Source: Ulota crispa (Eukaryota > Streptophyta > Bryopsida > Orthotrichales > Orthotrichaceae). From it: a DNA stretch of 64,000 nt. Of the stretch, positions 24,350-36,181 are shown in pieces. Under the pieces are notes generated by a model, which did no database searches, was not told the origin of the DNA, and was given only the letters and a program-made list of their open reading frames with translations. Location: NCBI GenBank assembly GCA_963920765.1, contig OY987246.1, positions 8,000,501-8,064,500 on the forward strand, in the 5' to 3' direction. Position numbers and translations under genes: made by a program. Every line of letters begins with the position of its first letter. Positions within the stretch are counted from its first letter, which is position 1.

Positions 24350-25295
24350 TGTACAGTAGCCTTGAATAAAGATTGTCAATCTCTGTTTGTTCACATAGAG
24401 GTGATGTCACGTTGGGATATGAAACTGAGGTCAATTGGGCTTTTCTAATCTTGAGTTTTTTTTATTTCATTTTTAACCCCAATCCAACCAAGCATACCAA
24501 AATGTAATTCCAATAAACTAAAATCCAAATTTTGATAAATTTGTTTGTGTCACAAATCATGGTTTTACATGGTTTTATAAGAAAATTAATTGAAAAACAT
24601 TGATCATGAATTTTGGAAATTTGATAGCATGGGTATATAGGTAACATCCATTTGCACATTTGTGCACACATCTTTCATGCTAAAAAAATACCCTTTAATA
24701 AAAAGAAAAATGATCTTCAAAAGGTTTAGTGTGACATGTGATATGTCCAAATTTTGTAAAATAGATTTTTTTAAATTTTAGTTATATTTTCACCAAATAA
24801 ACACAATAACATGTCCAAAGATACAAACTTAGTTACCATGTATGAGACAAATAGAACAAATTGATTATCATAATAAAATATCTATTTTACAAAACTTGGA
24901 CATGTCACATGTCACACTAACCCTTTGAAGATCATTTTTCTTTTTACTTAAGGGTATTTTTTTAGCATGAAAGATGTGTGCACAAATGTGCAAATGGATG
25001 TTACCTACATACATGTGCAATCAAATCTCCAAAATTCATGATCAATGTTTTTCAATCAATTTTCTTATAAAACCATGTAAAACCATGATTTGTGACACAA
25101 ACAAATTTATCAAAATTTGGATTTTAGTTTATTGGAATTGCATCTTGGTATGCTTCGTTGGATAGGGGCTAAGAATGAAATAAAAAAAACTCAAGATCAA
25201 AAAAGCCCAATTGACCTCAGTTTCATATCTCAACGTGACATCACCTCTATGTGAACAAATAGAGACCGACAATCTTTATTTGAGGCTACTGTACA
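24350..25295. mobile_element. 946-bp foldback element, family A
   Basis: Inverted arms of about 420 bp (24350-24770 and 24878-25295) begin TGTACAGTAGCC and flank a loop of about 110 bp. The arms carry mirror-image open frames of 69 and 63 codons, which only reflect the palindrome. The inner part of both arms and the loop are shared with the element at 37920-38819, but the outer part of the arms is not. Confidence 0.85.
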
Positions 25296-25582
25296 ACACG
25301 CATTTGTTGATTTAAAGCACATATGTCCTTATGTGTAGCACAAATATTTCATGATGTTTTATATTTCAACTACTATTTATGAACTTTGCATAATCCATAT
25401 TTAGCTAAATGTGACGTCAAACTACATTCATGGAGTCACATTTGGACCACCAATGAATGTGAATTGTATAGTAGAAAATTTTGTAAACTCAACAAATACA
25501 TTATTGCAATCTAGTTATACATACTGAAACCTCCACATATATCCTATGCTAAGAAAATGTACTCCAATTTTTTTTGGGACCA

Positions 25583-25970
25583 ACTAGGTGGACACCCCCC
25601 AATTGCTACACGGACACTCCCATAGTCAAATCTATTAAATTTGAGATTATTATTATGCTGAAATGTGAAATACAATCAAAGTAATACTTTAAAACATATT
25701 TATATTTACAAGTGCTCCAAACATACAACAAATTTGTCTCATTTGTGACATGGTCAAGAGTCAAACCAATAAATGAAGGGAGCAACTGGTTTAACTCCTA
25801 ACTGTGTCACAAATGAGGCAAATTTGTTATGTTTGCAATGCTTGTAGATGTAAATGTATGCTAAAGTATTGCTTTGATTTATTTCATATTTTAGCGTAAT
25901 AATAATCTCAAATTTAATAGATATGACTATGGAGGGTGTCCTCATAGTAATTGGGGGGTGTCCACCTAGT
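25583..25970. mobile_element. 388-bp foldback MITE
   Basis: The ends are ACTAGGTGGACACCCCCCAA and its mirror. The arms extend about 180 bp each (25583-25760 and 25795-25970) with moderate identity, including the block TCTCAAATTTAATAGAT. The spacer is about 35 bp. There is no gene, and the target duplication is not clear. Confidence 0.8.
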
Positions 25971-26082
25971 CATTCCTTTTTTTTAAACTCAAAAAATGGT
26001 TTTATCAATCACAACATTAGTAAACAACAAAAGTTTAAAATCACAAGAACTCAAAGTTCTTAGCAATAAATTGTTATCAATA

Positions 26083-26153
26083 TCACAAACACACTGATTA
26101 TGACACAAACACACTGATTGTGACACAAACACACTGATTGTGACATAAACAAA
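26083..26153. repeat. 20-bp tandem repeat
   Basis: A little over three units of GACACAAACACACTGATTGT. Confidence 0.8.
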
Positions 26154-27709
26154 GCCATTTTGTTCTACATACAAGGGTTTAAAAATACATAAATATTTAA
26201 TGTGAAAAATATAATTGTAGCCCAATATCGTGAAAGTTTTAACGCGCTTGTTTTGGGTAAATTTTTTAACTCTCCACGGCTAGCATGTGCTACTTTTTTA
26301 GATTGAGCTTATGTTGTAATAAAATAATGATGACCCTCTTACCTTGGCAGTGATTTTTATATGTTTTTTTTTTTTGTTAATTGCACAGCAAGCACCTAAG
26401 AGTGCAAGCAAGTAAGGAAAAAATGGATGGTTTCATCCATGTTTGCACATTCATCCATTAAGTACATTAATATTAATATTAGTATATTTCATCCAAAACT
26501 GGCAAACTTAGGATATGTTTGAAATGGATTTGGCAATTTCATCAACTCATTTTACTCTATTTTTTTTAGAGTTAATTGTTAAAGCAGCCAATGTCGAAGG
26601 GACATAAAATTTGACAAAAATCTGTCACGAAAAAAATTGCTATACCTTGAAAATATATTCTATCTTTTATTATATTTGTCCTTGATTGATTAATATTCAT
26701 TAGTAATACATCTTTCCAAATAAGATAAATTTTGGCTGCATACAATTTGCAAGTTCAAAAGGTTTATTTAGTAGATCTATCAAACCAATGGATTAAAGCA
26801 TTTGACATCTCTAGTCTAGAGCAAAGGATCGTTTCATTTAACATTTCCTCCAGCTCCAAATATTGTTGATATACCCTTACAAGTAAGGCAAACAAGTCTA
26901 TTCAAGAGGATGTATTTGACCAATTACAGATGATTCATAGAACTATGGACTTTTGCGTCCATCTACATTGCGAGACCTCCCAATGTTTTGCATGTATTTA
27001 CTGATCTTTTGCTTGTATCCATCCATATTTTATATGTATCTTCATATGTTTTCCAAATCAAAAGAGCTACGCACTGTGCCAAATAATTGTGAACTTTGGA
27101 TAGGGTATAATTAGTTAAATAAGTTAGAGCACAAAATAATATAACAAAAACCTACTTCTTTCCATTTTGTGAGCTTTCAAGCAGTAGTGCTTGAAAAAAA
27201 ACACCTACTTCTATATCGCCATGATGTCTTCCATTTGCCATGTTTCAATAGCTAAGATATCAACACATGGAATCGTCTTTCAAACTGTAAAATCCAAGAA
27301 TGTACTCAAGCTGTCTATGTTACGTTTTCTCAAATAAATACATGTGAGACTAATATGGATTTGATCCCTAGGTTTGTAAGATTTGATTAGAAGTGCTTAC
27401 AGAGTAGTTACACCATAAAGTATTAGACAGCTATATACAAAATATTATTTATACCCAAAAATCTTTATATTTTAGTATTCTCAAACAATCTCCACTCAAG
27501 TACGTCCAAAGCATGTCAAATGAATAAATACAATTCACTTGGGCACCAAGTGAGTGCACTAAAGTTTTGAAGATGTCAAACTCCCTTTTCTAAAGGTAAT
27601 ATTGTAATTTGGTAGCCACCACTTGCGTTGATAATGATGATAGACACCATCTCAATAATCTTAAAATAATAATTAATTTTAAAGTACCATGAATTCAAGA
27701 TGCGTCACC
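26154..27709. other. AT-rich DNA, nothing recognised
   Basis: No gene and no clear repeat boundary was seen. Confidence 0.4.
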
Positions 27710-28483
27710 TTAATCCCTAAGCATCTTGCTGAGAAAATTTAGCATATTTTCAATATGGAATTTTCAACATATTTCCTAAATTTTTGGAAAGTTGAACAGG
27801 TAATCACATAATTCGACCTAGTCATGTTGTACCCAATTAGAAATCAAATGTTTTAAATTAATCTGATTTCAAATCCAAGTAAATTTGCAAAATCCCCACC
27901 ATTGAGAACTTCATATTTGCCAATTTGGGCAGCAATCCACAATATGGATTTTAGACTTTGATGTAATATTTTCTCAAAATCAAGATTTACCTATTGGTTG
28001 ATCCCATAAGATTGTGTTTAGCTATACTTGATGGAAAATGAAACTCCACAACTGTAAAAAAACTCCAAAAGATATAGTCACTCAAAGTAATTAGATTCCA
28101 CTAGTTCCTAGCTGTAGAGGTACAAAAATCTTGTCCAACTTAAGAAAAAAAAGTGAAACATCACGAAACTTCTCCCTTGTACAATACAAGACATGGAAGG
28201 ACCATCCAATCTGCTCTCTAAGTCACTCCCTTTGATTGCACAAAGACATTATTCTCCTAATTGTTGAAAAAATAGAATCTTCTCCATATTCCTTGTAGAA
28301 TCTAGAGCAAAGCAAGCACTTCAAGGAACAACAAGCCAGTCAATTTTTTTTGTTGAACTAGCAACTCCATTTGCACTTGAGTGATAGACCAAAATTTGAG
28401 CTCAAAATGCCTCTTTTGTGTACTTTCACACCTCCAAGCACCTCCTTTGGCCATGCTGGGCTCTTTGGGCGCTTAGGGGTTAA
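27710..28483. mobile_element. TTAA-bounded MITE
   Basis: This 774-bp element has TTAA at 27710-27713 and 28480-28483. The left end TTAATCCCTAAGC is mirrored by the right end GCTTAGGGGTTAA. Its size matches the element at 13820, and it lies 30 bp before a Stowaway-like element. Confidence 0.65.
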
Positions 28484-28514
28484 TGACCCACCTAACAAAA
28501 GAACTTGTCATGTA

Positions 28515-28939
28515 CTCCCTTTGTCCCAATATAAAGCTCCAAATTAGGTATATGGTAGTTCTTGTCCCACTAAAAAGCTCCCTCTTACTAATTTCAATTG
28601 CTGAGAAAGCATTTGTCATGTCCAATGATCTCATGGGGGCAAGTTAAGCAATTAGAGAGCATTTCTCTCCTAACAAGCTTGGCCTTGCCCATATGAGATA
28701 CCATTGTTGCTACTAATCTTTAAACCATCAATAATGAGGAGCTAGCAACATGTACATTAATGGTACTTTTTGTAGGGAATTTGGATGTCTAAATGACAAC
28801 ATAAAAATTGGAGATTTTGCATACATTTAGTAAGTGGTATATTGATTCTAGAATGCACTTGTCACTAGCATAATGACTAACAACACAGTTAATCCTTCAT
28901 GGAGAAGTTTTTTGGAGTTTTATAATGGGACAGAGGGAG
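28515..28939. mobile_element. Stowaway-like MITE (Tc1/mariner type)
   Basis: This 425-bp element is flanked by TA (28513-28514 and 28940-28941). Its ends are CTCCCTTTGTCCCAATATAA and, in reverse complement, CTCCCTCTGTCCCATTATAA. CTCCCTCYGTYCC ends with a TA duplication are the hallmark of plant Stowaway MITEs. It contains an unoccupied TTAA at 28644-28647, at the position where its relative at 33444 carries an insertion. Confidence 0.85.
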
Positions 28940-28941
28940 TA

Positions 28942-30593
28942 CGAAGCTCCAAGAAAGCAATCTATCCTTGCAAAAAACATTTTAGAAACAAAACATCATC
29001 CATCACTAACCTGTATCCCTCTTCTTTCTCAAATTAATCTACAACAATTAAAAGAACCCAATTTTGGGTAAATAACAACTTGCTCTTCAAAATCTTCAAA
29101 ATGCTTCCATGTTAATTCCCTTCTCTTAGTTTACCACTAAAGGGCAGTCTCCATTGTGTCCCATGTTCTAGTCCTGCAAGTCCCAGTTCAAGGCCAATTC
29201 CAATCTTTGTTGTTAGTATTGTAAAGGGTAAAAACAAATATTGAAATGAAATAAGGATCAACTATTTTACACCAAGTTATTGTTGCAACTTGGCTCCCAA
29301 GTTGGATCTTTGTTTTTGTAGTGTTCAATGCTTGAGCAAAGTCCCACTTCATAGATGCCAAAACTTCTAAAAATTTCTCTTATGTAAGTATTTCTAAGTG
29401 AACCAAGACTTAAGAAATAGTGTGGAGCTAGAAGCATTGATTTTTAGCCCTCCACCAATCAAACTCTAAGATTTTATCAAGACTTGGGACATGTTGCAAA
29501 CTACTCCTACCAAAAGTGGTAACCTTCTAAGTTCTAACTTGATTGACATGAATTGGAGCTGTCACATGGAGGAGTGAGTCAATTTTTATTGCCACAAATT
29601 CACTAAAATGAACTACTCATATATTTATGGACATTTTATGTTCTTGAGCATTGGAGTTTCTTTGATATTTTGCATGTTTTGTAATTTGATTATGCCTTTT
29701 GTTATTTTGCAAGTACCTCCTAGTGTTTTGCAAACCAACTTTTTTGACCTGTTGCTTGACTATGGACTTTGAATAATCCAAATTTATTTAAATGTGATAA
29801 AGTGTTACAAATATTGTGCATTTTTGCTTGTACATTACAATATTCCTTTCCATAAACATGACCACTCACGGCATTCAACCGTGCTCCCAAATGCGATATT
29901 CATGTTCAATTAATTCAAGTTGCTAATGACACTGGTAAATGTGCTGAATTTTCTAAAATAACACGATAACGTTCATATTTAGGGGGCAGTTCATACTTTG
30001 TCCCATGTCCCACAACTCACTAAAATCTGAGAGTTTGATTGGTGTAAAGCCAAAAGTTGAGACGTGGCACTTCATATTATATGTGTCTCAAATCACACAT
30101 CTAGTTCTGTTGCATTTTGTTTACATGGCACTTTTTTGGAAAAAATTGTCTCCAAATAAGGTAATAATTCACTCAAGGCTTGGGTACACCATTTTGCTAA
30201 ATCCAATTTTTAACCCAAGCCTCACCAATATTTTGCATAAAATGTTCATGTTTTTATTTAATACTCCTCTTTTCTTTTAATAACCCAACAAAATTGGAAT
30301 CTCACGTTGAGATGGGACTTGTATAAATAGGATTTGAATCATACACAAAACATTGTGTTTATGTTGCCTCACACCAATTTCTCAACATTTTGCACTATAT
30401 AAATGTTTATTGCTACTATAGTAAATTTTGTAAGTAATTATTGCAATAAACTTACTCTTAAAGGCATGCCAAGAGCAATGATAGTGTGGAAAAACAAACT
30501 TGCGGTGTTCAAGTAAAATCCATGCCAAATCCTAAAACAAAGAGAGTTGCATGTGCCTCCAAGTGGCCAAACAATGAATCACAAGCTAAGTTT
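28942..30593. other. AT-rich DNA, nothing recognised
   Basis: No gene, clear repeat boundary or tandem array was found. Confidence 0.4.
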
Positions 30594-30679
30594 CCAAGGT
30601 AAAGCAACCTAATTGTTTAGGCAACCTATACCAAATAGTGCATTTAGGTTGCCTTAACAATTAGGTTGCCTTACCTTGG
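30594..30679. repeat. Compact 86-nt hairpin
   Basis: Arms 30594-30629 and 30644-30679 pair almost completely (GCAACCTAATTGTT against AACAATTAGGTTGC, and AGGCAACCTA against TAGGTTGCCT) around a 14-nt loop. The size and pairing resemble a plant microRNA precursor, although a tiny MITE is equally possible. The sequence just after it recurs near 55850. Confidence 0.65.
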
Positions 30680-30999
30680 CAAAGTTACCTCATGACTCAC
30701 CTTGGGCTACCTAGAGGCCCATGCAGCTCTCTTTATGCTATAGCTTCTTTGCTCCCTAGTGCTCAATCTCTACTTGCTTCCTCCATTGTTCACAGTAATT
30801 AATGACAAAAATTATTGTAGTCTTGATAAATATTTAAATTGTGTGTAATGTTACGACATTACTATGGGGCAACTTAAATGCACTATTTGGTGTAAATGCA
30901 ATATTCAGTCTAGTGAACTGCCGTTAGTGTAGCAATGGAAAATGTTTGGTAAAGTGAACCACATTTGATAAGTTAGAGCACTGGTGTTCAGTGCTGCTG

Positions 31000-31240
31000 T
31001 ACGATTTGCTACATTTAGTCGTCTGTCTACTTCCGTGCAAGGATTCAGTAGTTGGACATTCAAGACCGTGACTGGTATTTGCCATTGGCTTCTCCGCAGA
31101 ACTGTACCGTACTGGTTGGCTGTACATGTACATATACAGCATTGCCTTCCTGACCATCCATCGCAGAATGCCAGATGCTCTCGTACCTTTGTATTTGAGT
31201 GGCCTCTCGGGAGTTCTACCCTCCAATCACCATGACAGGT
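31000..31240 (+). pseudogene. Possible relict exon of a membrane protein
   Basis: This is a GC-richer island in AT-rich DNA. One frame (from about 31069) reads LVFAIGFSAELYRTGWLYMY and continues through IHRRMPDALVPLYLSGLSGVL, a hydrophobic, protein-like composition. It ends at a good donor (CAG/GTATGT at about 31240). The upstream part of the island is open in a different frame, so a frameshift would lie near 31065. I do not recognise the family. The opposite strand also has open frames, so this call is tentative. Confidence 0.25.
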
Positions 31241-31394
31241 ATGTTCAGCTTTTTTGTTTGTTGATAATGTGAGGATAGCTTCTGCCATTGCAAACAAGAT
31301 CCAAGTTACATTTTTCAACTTTAAAGATCCAAAACCCATTGGACCAATGAGCGGGGGGATCCATAAACAAATACAATGAAAGGTTTAAAAAAAA

Positions 31395-31998
31395 AATTGA
31401 TATGTGCACACCCAGGGTTTGATATATGAACACCTGGGGTTTGATATGTGCACACCCGGGGTTTGATATGCGCATACCTTGCACGATAAATTTTAGGTTT
31501 TTACCATCAAAAAGTTGAAGTTGAAAATTTTGAATTTAGATTTGGACTTAGAGACCTTTATTTAGTCTAAAATCACAAAGGAAGTTACAATTGAACAATA
31601 CATATTGAAAAAACTTATCTTCTTTTATAAACAAAAGTGAAAGTAATAGTTTGCACCCTATCTAAGCTTTTTGAATGGGTGTTATTAAATTCAAATTTCC
31701 TTTATGGCTCTAGACTAAAACAAAGGTTTTTTAAGTCCAAATCTGAATTCAAAATTTTTAAATTCAACTTTTTGATGGTAAAAATTTAAAATTTACCACA
31801 CATGGGTGTGCACATATCAAACCCCGGGTGTGCACATATCAAACCCCGGGTGTGCACATATCAAATCCCAGGTGTGCACATATCAAACCCTGGGTGTGCA
31901 CATATCAAACCCCGGGTGTGCACATATCAAACCCCGGGTGTGCACATATCAAACCCCGGGTGTGCACATATCAAACCCAGGTGTGCACATATCAATTC
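31395..31998. mobile_element. Foldback element with 22-bp tandem arrays as arms
   Basis: The left end has four units and the right end nine units of a 22-bp repeat containing GTGTGCACATATCAAACCCC, in opposite orientation. Inside the arrays a second inverted pair (around 31490-31560 and 31715-31795) shares AAAAAGTTGAA and TTTGGACTTA blocks. The outermost bases are AATTGATATGTGCACACC on both sides. The unequal unit number shows array growth or loss after insertion. Confidence 0.8.
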
Positions 31999-33443
31999 CC
32001 CAAAAAAGCCAATTTGAATTTTGAGTCAACTGGATAAAAACCGGCTATATATTTGGAAAACATTTAATTATAATAGAAGTATAAATGCAATATCTAGTGC
32101 ATGCCTTTTAAAATCCAATTAAAATGAGAATTGCGATGTATTTACCAAGGATGCTCAAAATCTCCCTAGATACTGCATTGGATTCAATGTTTTTTCTAAG
32201 TGACAGAAACCTCTGCAATTTTCAGATTAGTGGATTTAAGAAGGGAAGAAACGGCAGTGTCTGATTTCTGTTGAATCTGACAAAATTTTGCCAGGAAAAA
32301 AAACGCTGATTTGGACTACTTTTATTAATCTGGATCATGGTTAAAAGTGCAGATTGGTTACGTTTACTTCATTAAGCAACTATTCTATGAGAGGCTAAGT
32401 ATATTTGAGTGGTACTGACTCACTTTTCAGGTACCTACTCAAACTTGGCTTGGTGTAACGTACATATGTGTTTGTGGGGCCATGGTGGAAAAGCTCAACT
32501 TCTTTTCAAACAAGAGTACAAGTAAAATTAAATCTGCCCACAATTTTGGAGTAGGTCAATTTTATCCTCTTATCTTATGTGGTTCTAAAGCAAACCATGA
32601 TCTCTATATCTAAATGTGAATTCAAATTCCCGAAGACAATCTACTGATGATAAATTTCTAATCTTTTACGTTTTCTGACTGGAGAAAAATTAGGGCTTTC
32701 CCAACCTGGTCCCACAAACAAGTAAGCTTATGTGCAGTAAACGGAGCCCTCAAACTTCCTCACAAGTGTTTCACTCCATGCAAAATCTCCTCGCAATCTA
32801 GAGCCAACAAATTCAACAAAAATTGTTGAATGGTACCCTAGGACTACAGTTTTTTTGTTCAGTTCGCCAATGTTAGTTTTGCTTGTTAATTTAATTTAAA
32901 AAATTCATTAGGAGAAATTAAATTTTTTTTGAATGATATGCATGAGAGATTCTATTGCACTTATGTCAAAATGGAAGCTATTTAAACTTGGAAAACCTTA
33001 GGAATATAATCAACAAATAATCAACTTTATTTGGTGTCTTTTGTAATATGTTGTCACTTTGTATGTAATGACAAAAAACAAACAAACAGATGATCTTGAT
33101 ATGCAAAAAACAGAAACAAAATGACAAACATGAAATGTTTCTATTCATTGAGTACCGAAATCTATTACAAAGTGCACACTATCTGATATAGTCTATATGT
33201 AGAAATCAAGATGATATGATAGTTTTTAAAAAGATTATATACTCTTCCTTATATTGTTCTTAAAAATAATGAATTCAACGGGAAAGTTATTTAGAAGAAG
33301 AGCTTGCTTTTTGTGTAGAAGTTTTAAGCATTTGGAAGAACATATTGCTTGCCAAATACTCGTTCCATTTGTTTGAGTGTTTGACGCTCATATGTTTGAA
33401 CAAGTTTTGGGACTGTAAAACTGTACTGATACCTTATTGTGTG
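31999..33443. other. AT-rich DNA, nothing recognised
   Basis: No gene or repeat boundary was recognised. Confidence 0.4.
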
Positions 33444-33567
33444 CTCCCTTTGTCCCTCTAAAAAGCTCCAAATCAACCACAGTTCCCGTACCACGAAAAA
33501 GGTCCATTTTGCTAATTTCAAACATTGACAAAGCCTTTGCCATATTCAATGATCTCAAGGAGGCCAG
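33444..33567. mobile_element. Left part of a Stowaway-like MITE, split by an insertion
   Basis: The stretch starts CTCCCTTTGTCCCTCTAAAA and follows the 28515 element base by base with scattered changes (AAGCTCCAAAT, then GCTAATTTCAA, then CAATGATCTCA). It stops at the TTAA where the element at 33568 begins. The far side of that element resumes with GCAA, as in the 28.5-kb copy, then diverges. I could not find its right end. Confidence 0.72.
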
Positions 33568-34522
33568 TTAACCCTTAAAGGACCAACTGTCCCCTTGGGG
33601 GACAAATGGATTTTGTGCATGTACCTATTGCTAATTTATATTTTGTGACTTTTTAAAGACTTTAATTGAAGGTGGGGAATTCAAAGATTTATGTAGGCAT
33701 CTAATTTTTTCTTCATTTTGACATTTATTAAAGGAGTTATGTATGAATTTCTGCAAAAGGGGAGGGTGGGCAGCCCCAAAAAAAAATTCAAAGTTGCAAT
33801 TTTTTTAAATAAAAATCTGAAATTGGTTCTTTAAATTTATACATATGTGGGTATTTTTAAATCATTCAATTTTGATTGATGAGATGAAAGTTATGAGAAG
33901 TTTTAGTTTGAGGGTAGGTATGGGACTCCCAAACCTCCATTCTTTTTGCCCCTTGAAAAATTTGTTGCTTTCCTTTTTTGAGCTATTTGTGTTTTTTTTT
34001 TGGACTTTTCTTTTCCCAAGTTATAGTAGACCAAGAATCCTTAGTTTGCACCATTTGGATCAAAGTAATTCAAACTTCTCAATTTTACATAAATCCTCCA
34101 ATCTTGCCTAGTGTATATGTAAATTTCATGGCCTTATGGCATTGCAAGATTTTACAAAGTATGATCCACACCTCCAATTCATTTGAAAATTCTCCCACAT
34201 TTACCTAACTTGGTCTTCTACATGGAAAAAAATAAACCTCAACTTTGTGTAGAGCAATTTTTTTGATTTAAGGGCAATCAAAGGCTTCTGAATATTTTGG
34301 GCAAAAGGGAAAAAAACTTTTTTTTCACTTCAAATGTCAATATCTCACTCCTCTACATCTAGAATGAGATGGTTTTTTTTCCACAAGTACCTCTCATAGC
34401 CTAGGGCAACATCTTATGGTTGGATTTCAAAAAAAAAAATTCTTACCTTTCTACTCATTCCCCCAAAAGTGGCAGTTTTCAGTGATTTCAAAGAAAAAAG
34501 GACTTAATCCTTTAGGGGTTAA
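33568..34522. mobile_element. TTAA-bounded MITE inserted in a Stowaway copy
   Basis: This 955-bp element has TTAA at 33568-33571 and 34519-34522. The left end is TTAACCCTTAAAGGACC and the right end, in reverse complement, TTAACCCCTAAAGGATTAAG. It is the same family as 61973-62896: shared blocks include GGACAAATGGATTTTG near the left and the CCACAAGTACCTC-CATAG and TTTCTACTCATYCCC blocks near the right. No transposase reading frame is present, so it would need a transposase in trans. Confidence 0.85.
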
Positions 34523-34713
34523 GCAAACAAGGTTTCTTTTTAAAATTGAATAAAATGGCTAATACTTAGAGTCAAGGTACATAATTTGTACAAGACAAAA
34601 ATCATCTCCATCAATTAATCTCTAAAGTACAATTCAATTTATTGAAGTTAAGGTGAATCCACCTCCAAATCTAAATAAAATTTTGTTAAATAGATTTAGA
34701 AATGTTTAATGCT

Positions 34714-34902
34714 AGTAGAATATTGTGTTGGAACCCATTAAATTATGTAAGGTAGTTTATATTAAATTCCATGTTTCTAACTCAAATTTTTGATAGACAG
34801 CACAAAATTTTACGCTGTCTAGCAAAATTTTACATTGAAAACATGAAACTCAACATAAATTACCTTACATAATTTAGTGAGTTCAAACGCAATATTCTAT
34901 TC
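34714..34902. repeat. 189-bp hairpin
   Basis: Arms of about 90 bp (from 34714 and up to 34902) are inverted copies containing TAAATTATGTAAGGTA and GATAGACAGC/GCTGTCTAGC, with a short loop. The outer ends read AGAATATTGYGTT. It is a small MITE or a hairpin RNA source. Confidence 0.7.
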
Positions 34903-35305
34903 GTTGATGAATAGAAAGTGCTCTTATCGAAAACTCTAGAAAGAAAATGGAATACTAAAGTAGTTTGGACTTAGGAGTGAACCAACCAAGATTTGGTCAA
35001 GAAATGCAAAAAAAACCATATCATCATAATACTAAGAGAATTTGTAAGTTTCGTCAATCTGCAGCTCCAATAAATTGCATGGGAAGATCTTTCAATAGGG
35101 AGCCAGTCCTTGCTCAAAGAATATAGTTGTAAAAGATGTACTTGACAGCAGAGTACCTGTTGATCATCATGGTCTGGTCTTATCTAAATTTGCCTTCACG
35201 TTAGAAAACATGGCATATTTTATCATGCTATCAATAAACTTGGACTCCTCTTCAAAAGTACATCATTTCTTTACAAACTGCATTAATTGCAACATGTTTG
35301 ACTTT

Positions 35306-36181
35306 TTAACCCCTAAATACCCAAGGGACCCAATGTGGGTGTTCAAAAAATTTCAGGAAACTTTGAAACTAGGTTGGTGGCACAGTTTTGATTGTATTAA
35401 AGTTTTTTTTGGAGAAGTTGCAGGTTGAAGTTAACTTTATTGTTACAGTGCAAGTATATCTTTTGTGTCGTAAATAGTGTTGTGAATAGTGTCATGGATA
35501 GTGTCACAGAGCTTGTGACAAGTTGCCACATTGAAAAGACAGGCATCAAGTTGAGAAAAAAGTGAAGATTTCCCTTGGGCACACTCTCTGAGGCAGTAAG
35601 GGCCCTTTAATTTAAATTTTGTCATTTAAAAAAATCTAAAAGTGCTTTTGGATTAATTTCACTTGGAATGTCTTTGTTATAAAAATTAGAACTCATTTGC
35701 AATTGAAATTTCTTTCATCCATAGTGATTTTTGGCCAATAATTGAAACTAAAAATTCTTTGTATTAGATGGTTGCATTTTGACAATTATGTAGTAGGCTC
35801 ATTTGTGAAACTATGGTCATGAAAATTGGAAAGGGGGCCATTAGTTTTCAAGTAACAACAATAAACACTAAACCATCCTAAGTGGTTTTTTTTCATTTTT
35901 GTATCCAATAGTTGCCAATTTGCATAAGAAGTTTTGGGCGGCTCCAAAGAAAAGCAAAAAATTCTATACTCAGTCATCATTCAATCACAAATATCTCAAT
36001 ATTGACAAGGCCATTTTGGATTCTTATTGAGAAATGTCATCTAGAAGCCTTGAAGTTCAAGATTCTACAATTACAATTTTACTTTGCGCAATGTTCAATA
36101 AAGATCCTACAAAGACAATTCAGAAACTTCAAAACTGCCTTCTAAAAACAAGAAAAACAGCCTTGGGCATTTAGGGGTTAA
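35306..36181 (+). mobile_element. TTAA-bounded MITE, younger relative of 2700-3579
   Basis: This 876-bp element has intact TTAA at 35306-35309 and 36178-36181. The ends are TTAACCCCTAAATACCC and GGGCATTTAGGGGTTAA, mirrored over about 17 bases. An interior run of short tandem units (AATAGTGT) lies at about 35466-35510. It is homologous along its length to 2700-3579 in the opposite orientation. Confidence 0.82.

Noticed and set aside
24462-25165. Two near-identical proteins of 69 and 63 aa on opposite strands.
   Set aside because: They are mirror images produced by the arms of a foldback element. The same effect occurs at 38087-38296 and 38429-38653.
31804-31998. Regularly spaced repeats resembling a CRISPR array.
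   Set aside because: The units abut with no spacers, contain the same sequence throughout, lie in one arm of an inverted-repeat element, and the genome is eukaryotic.
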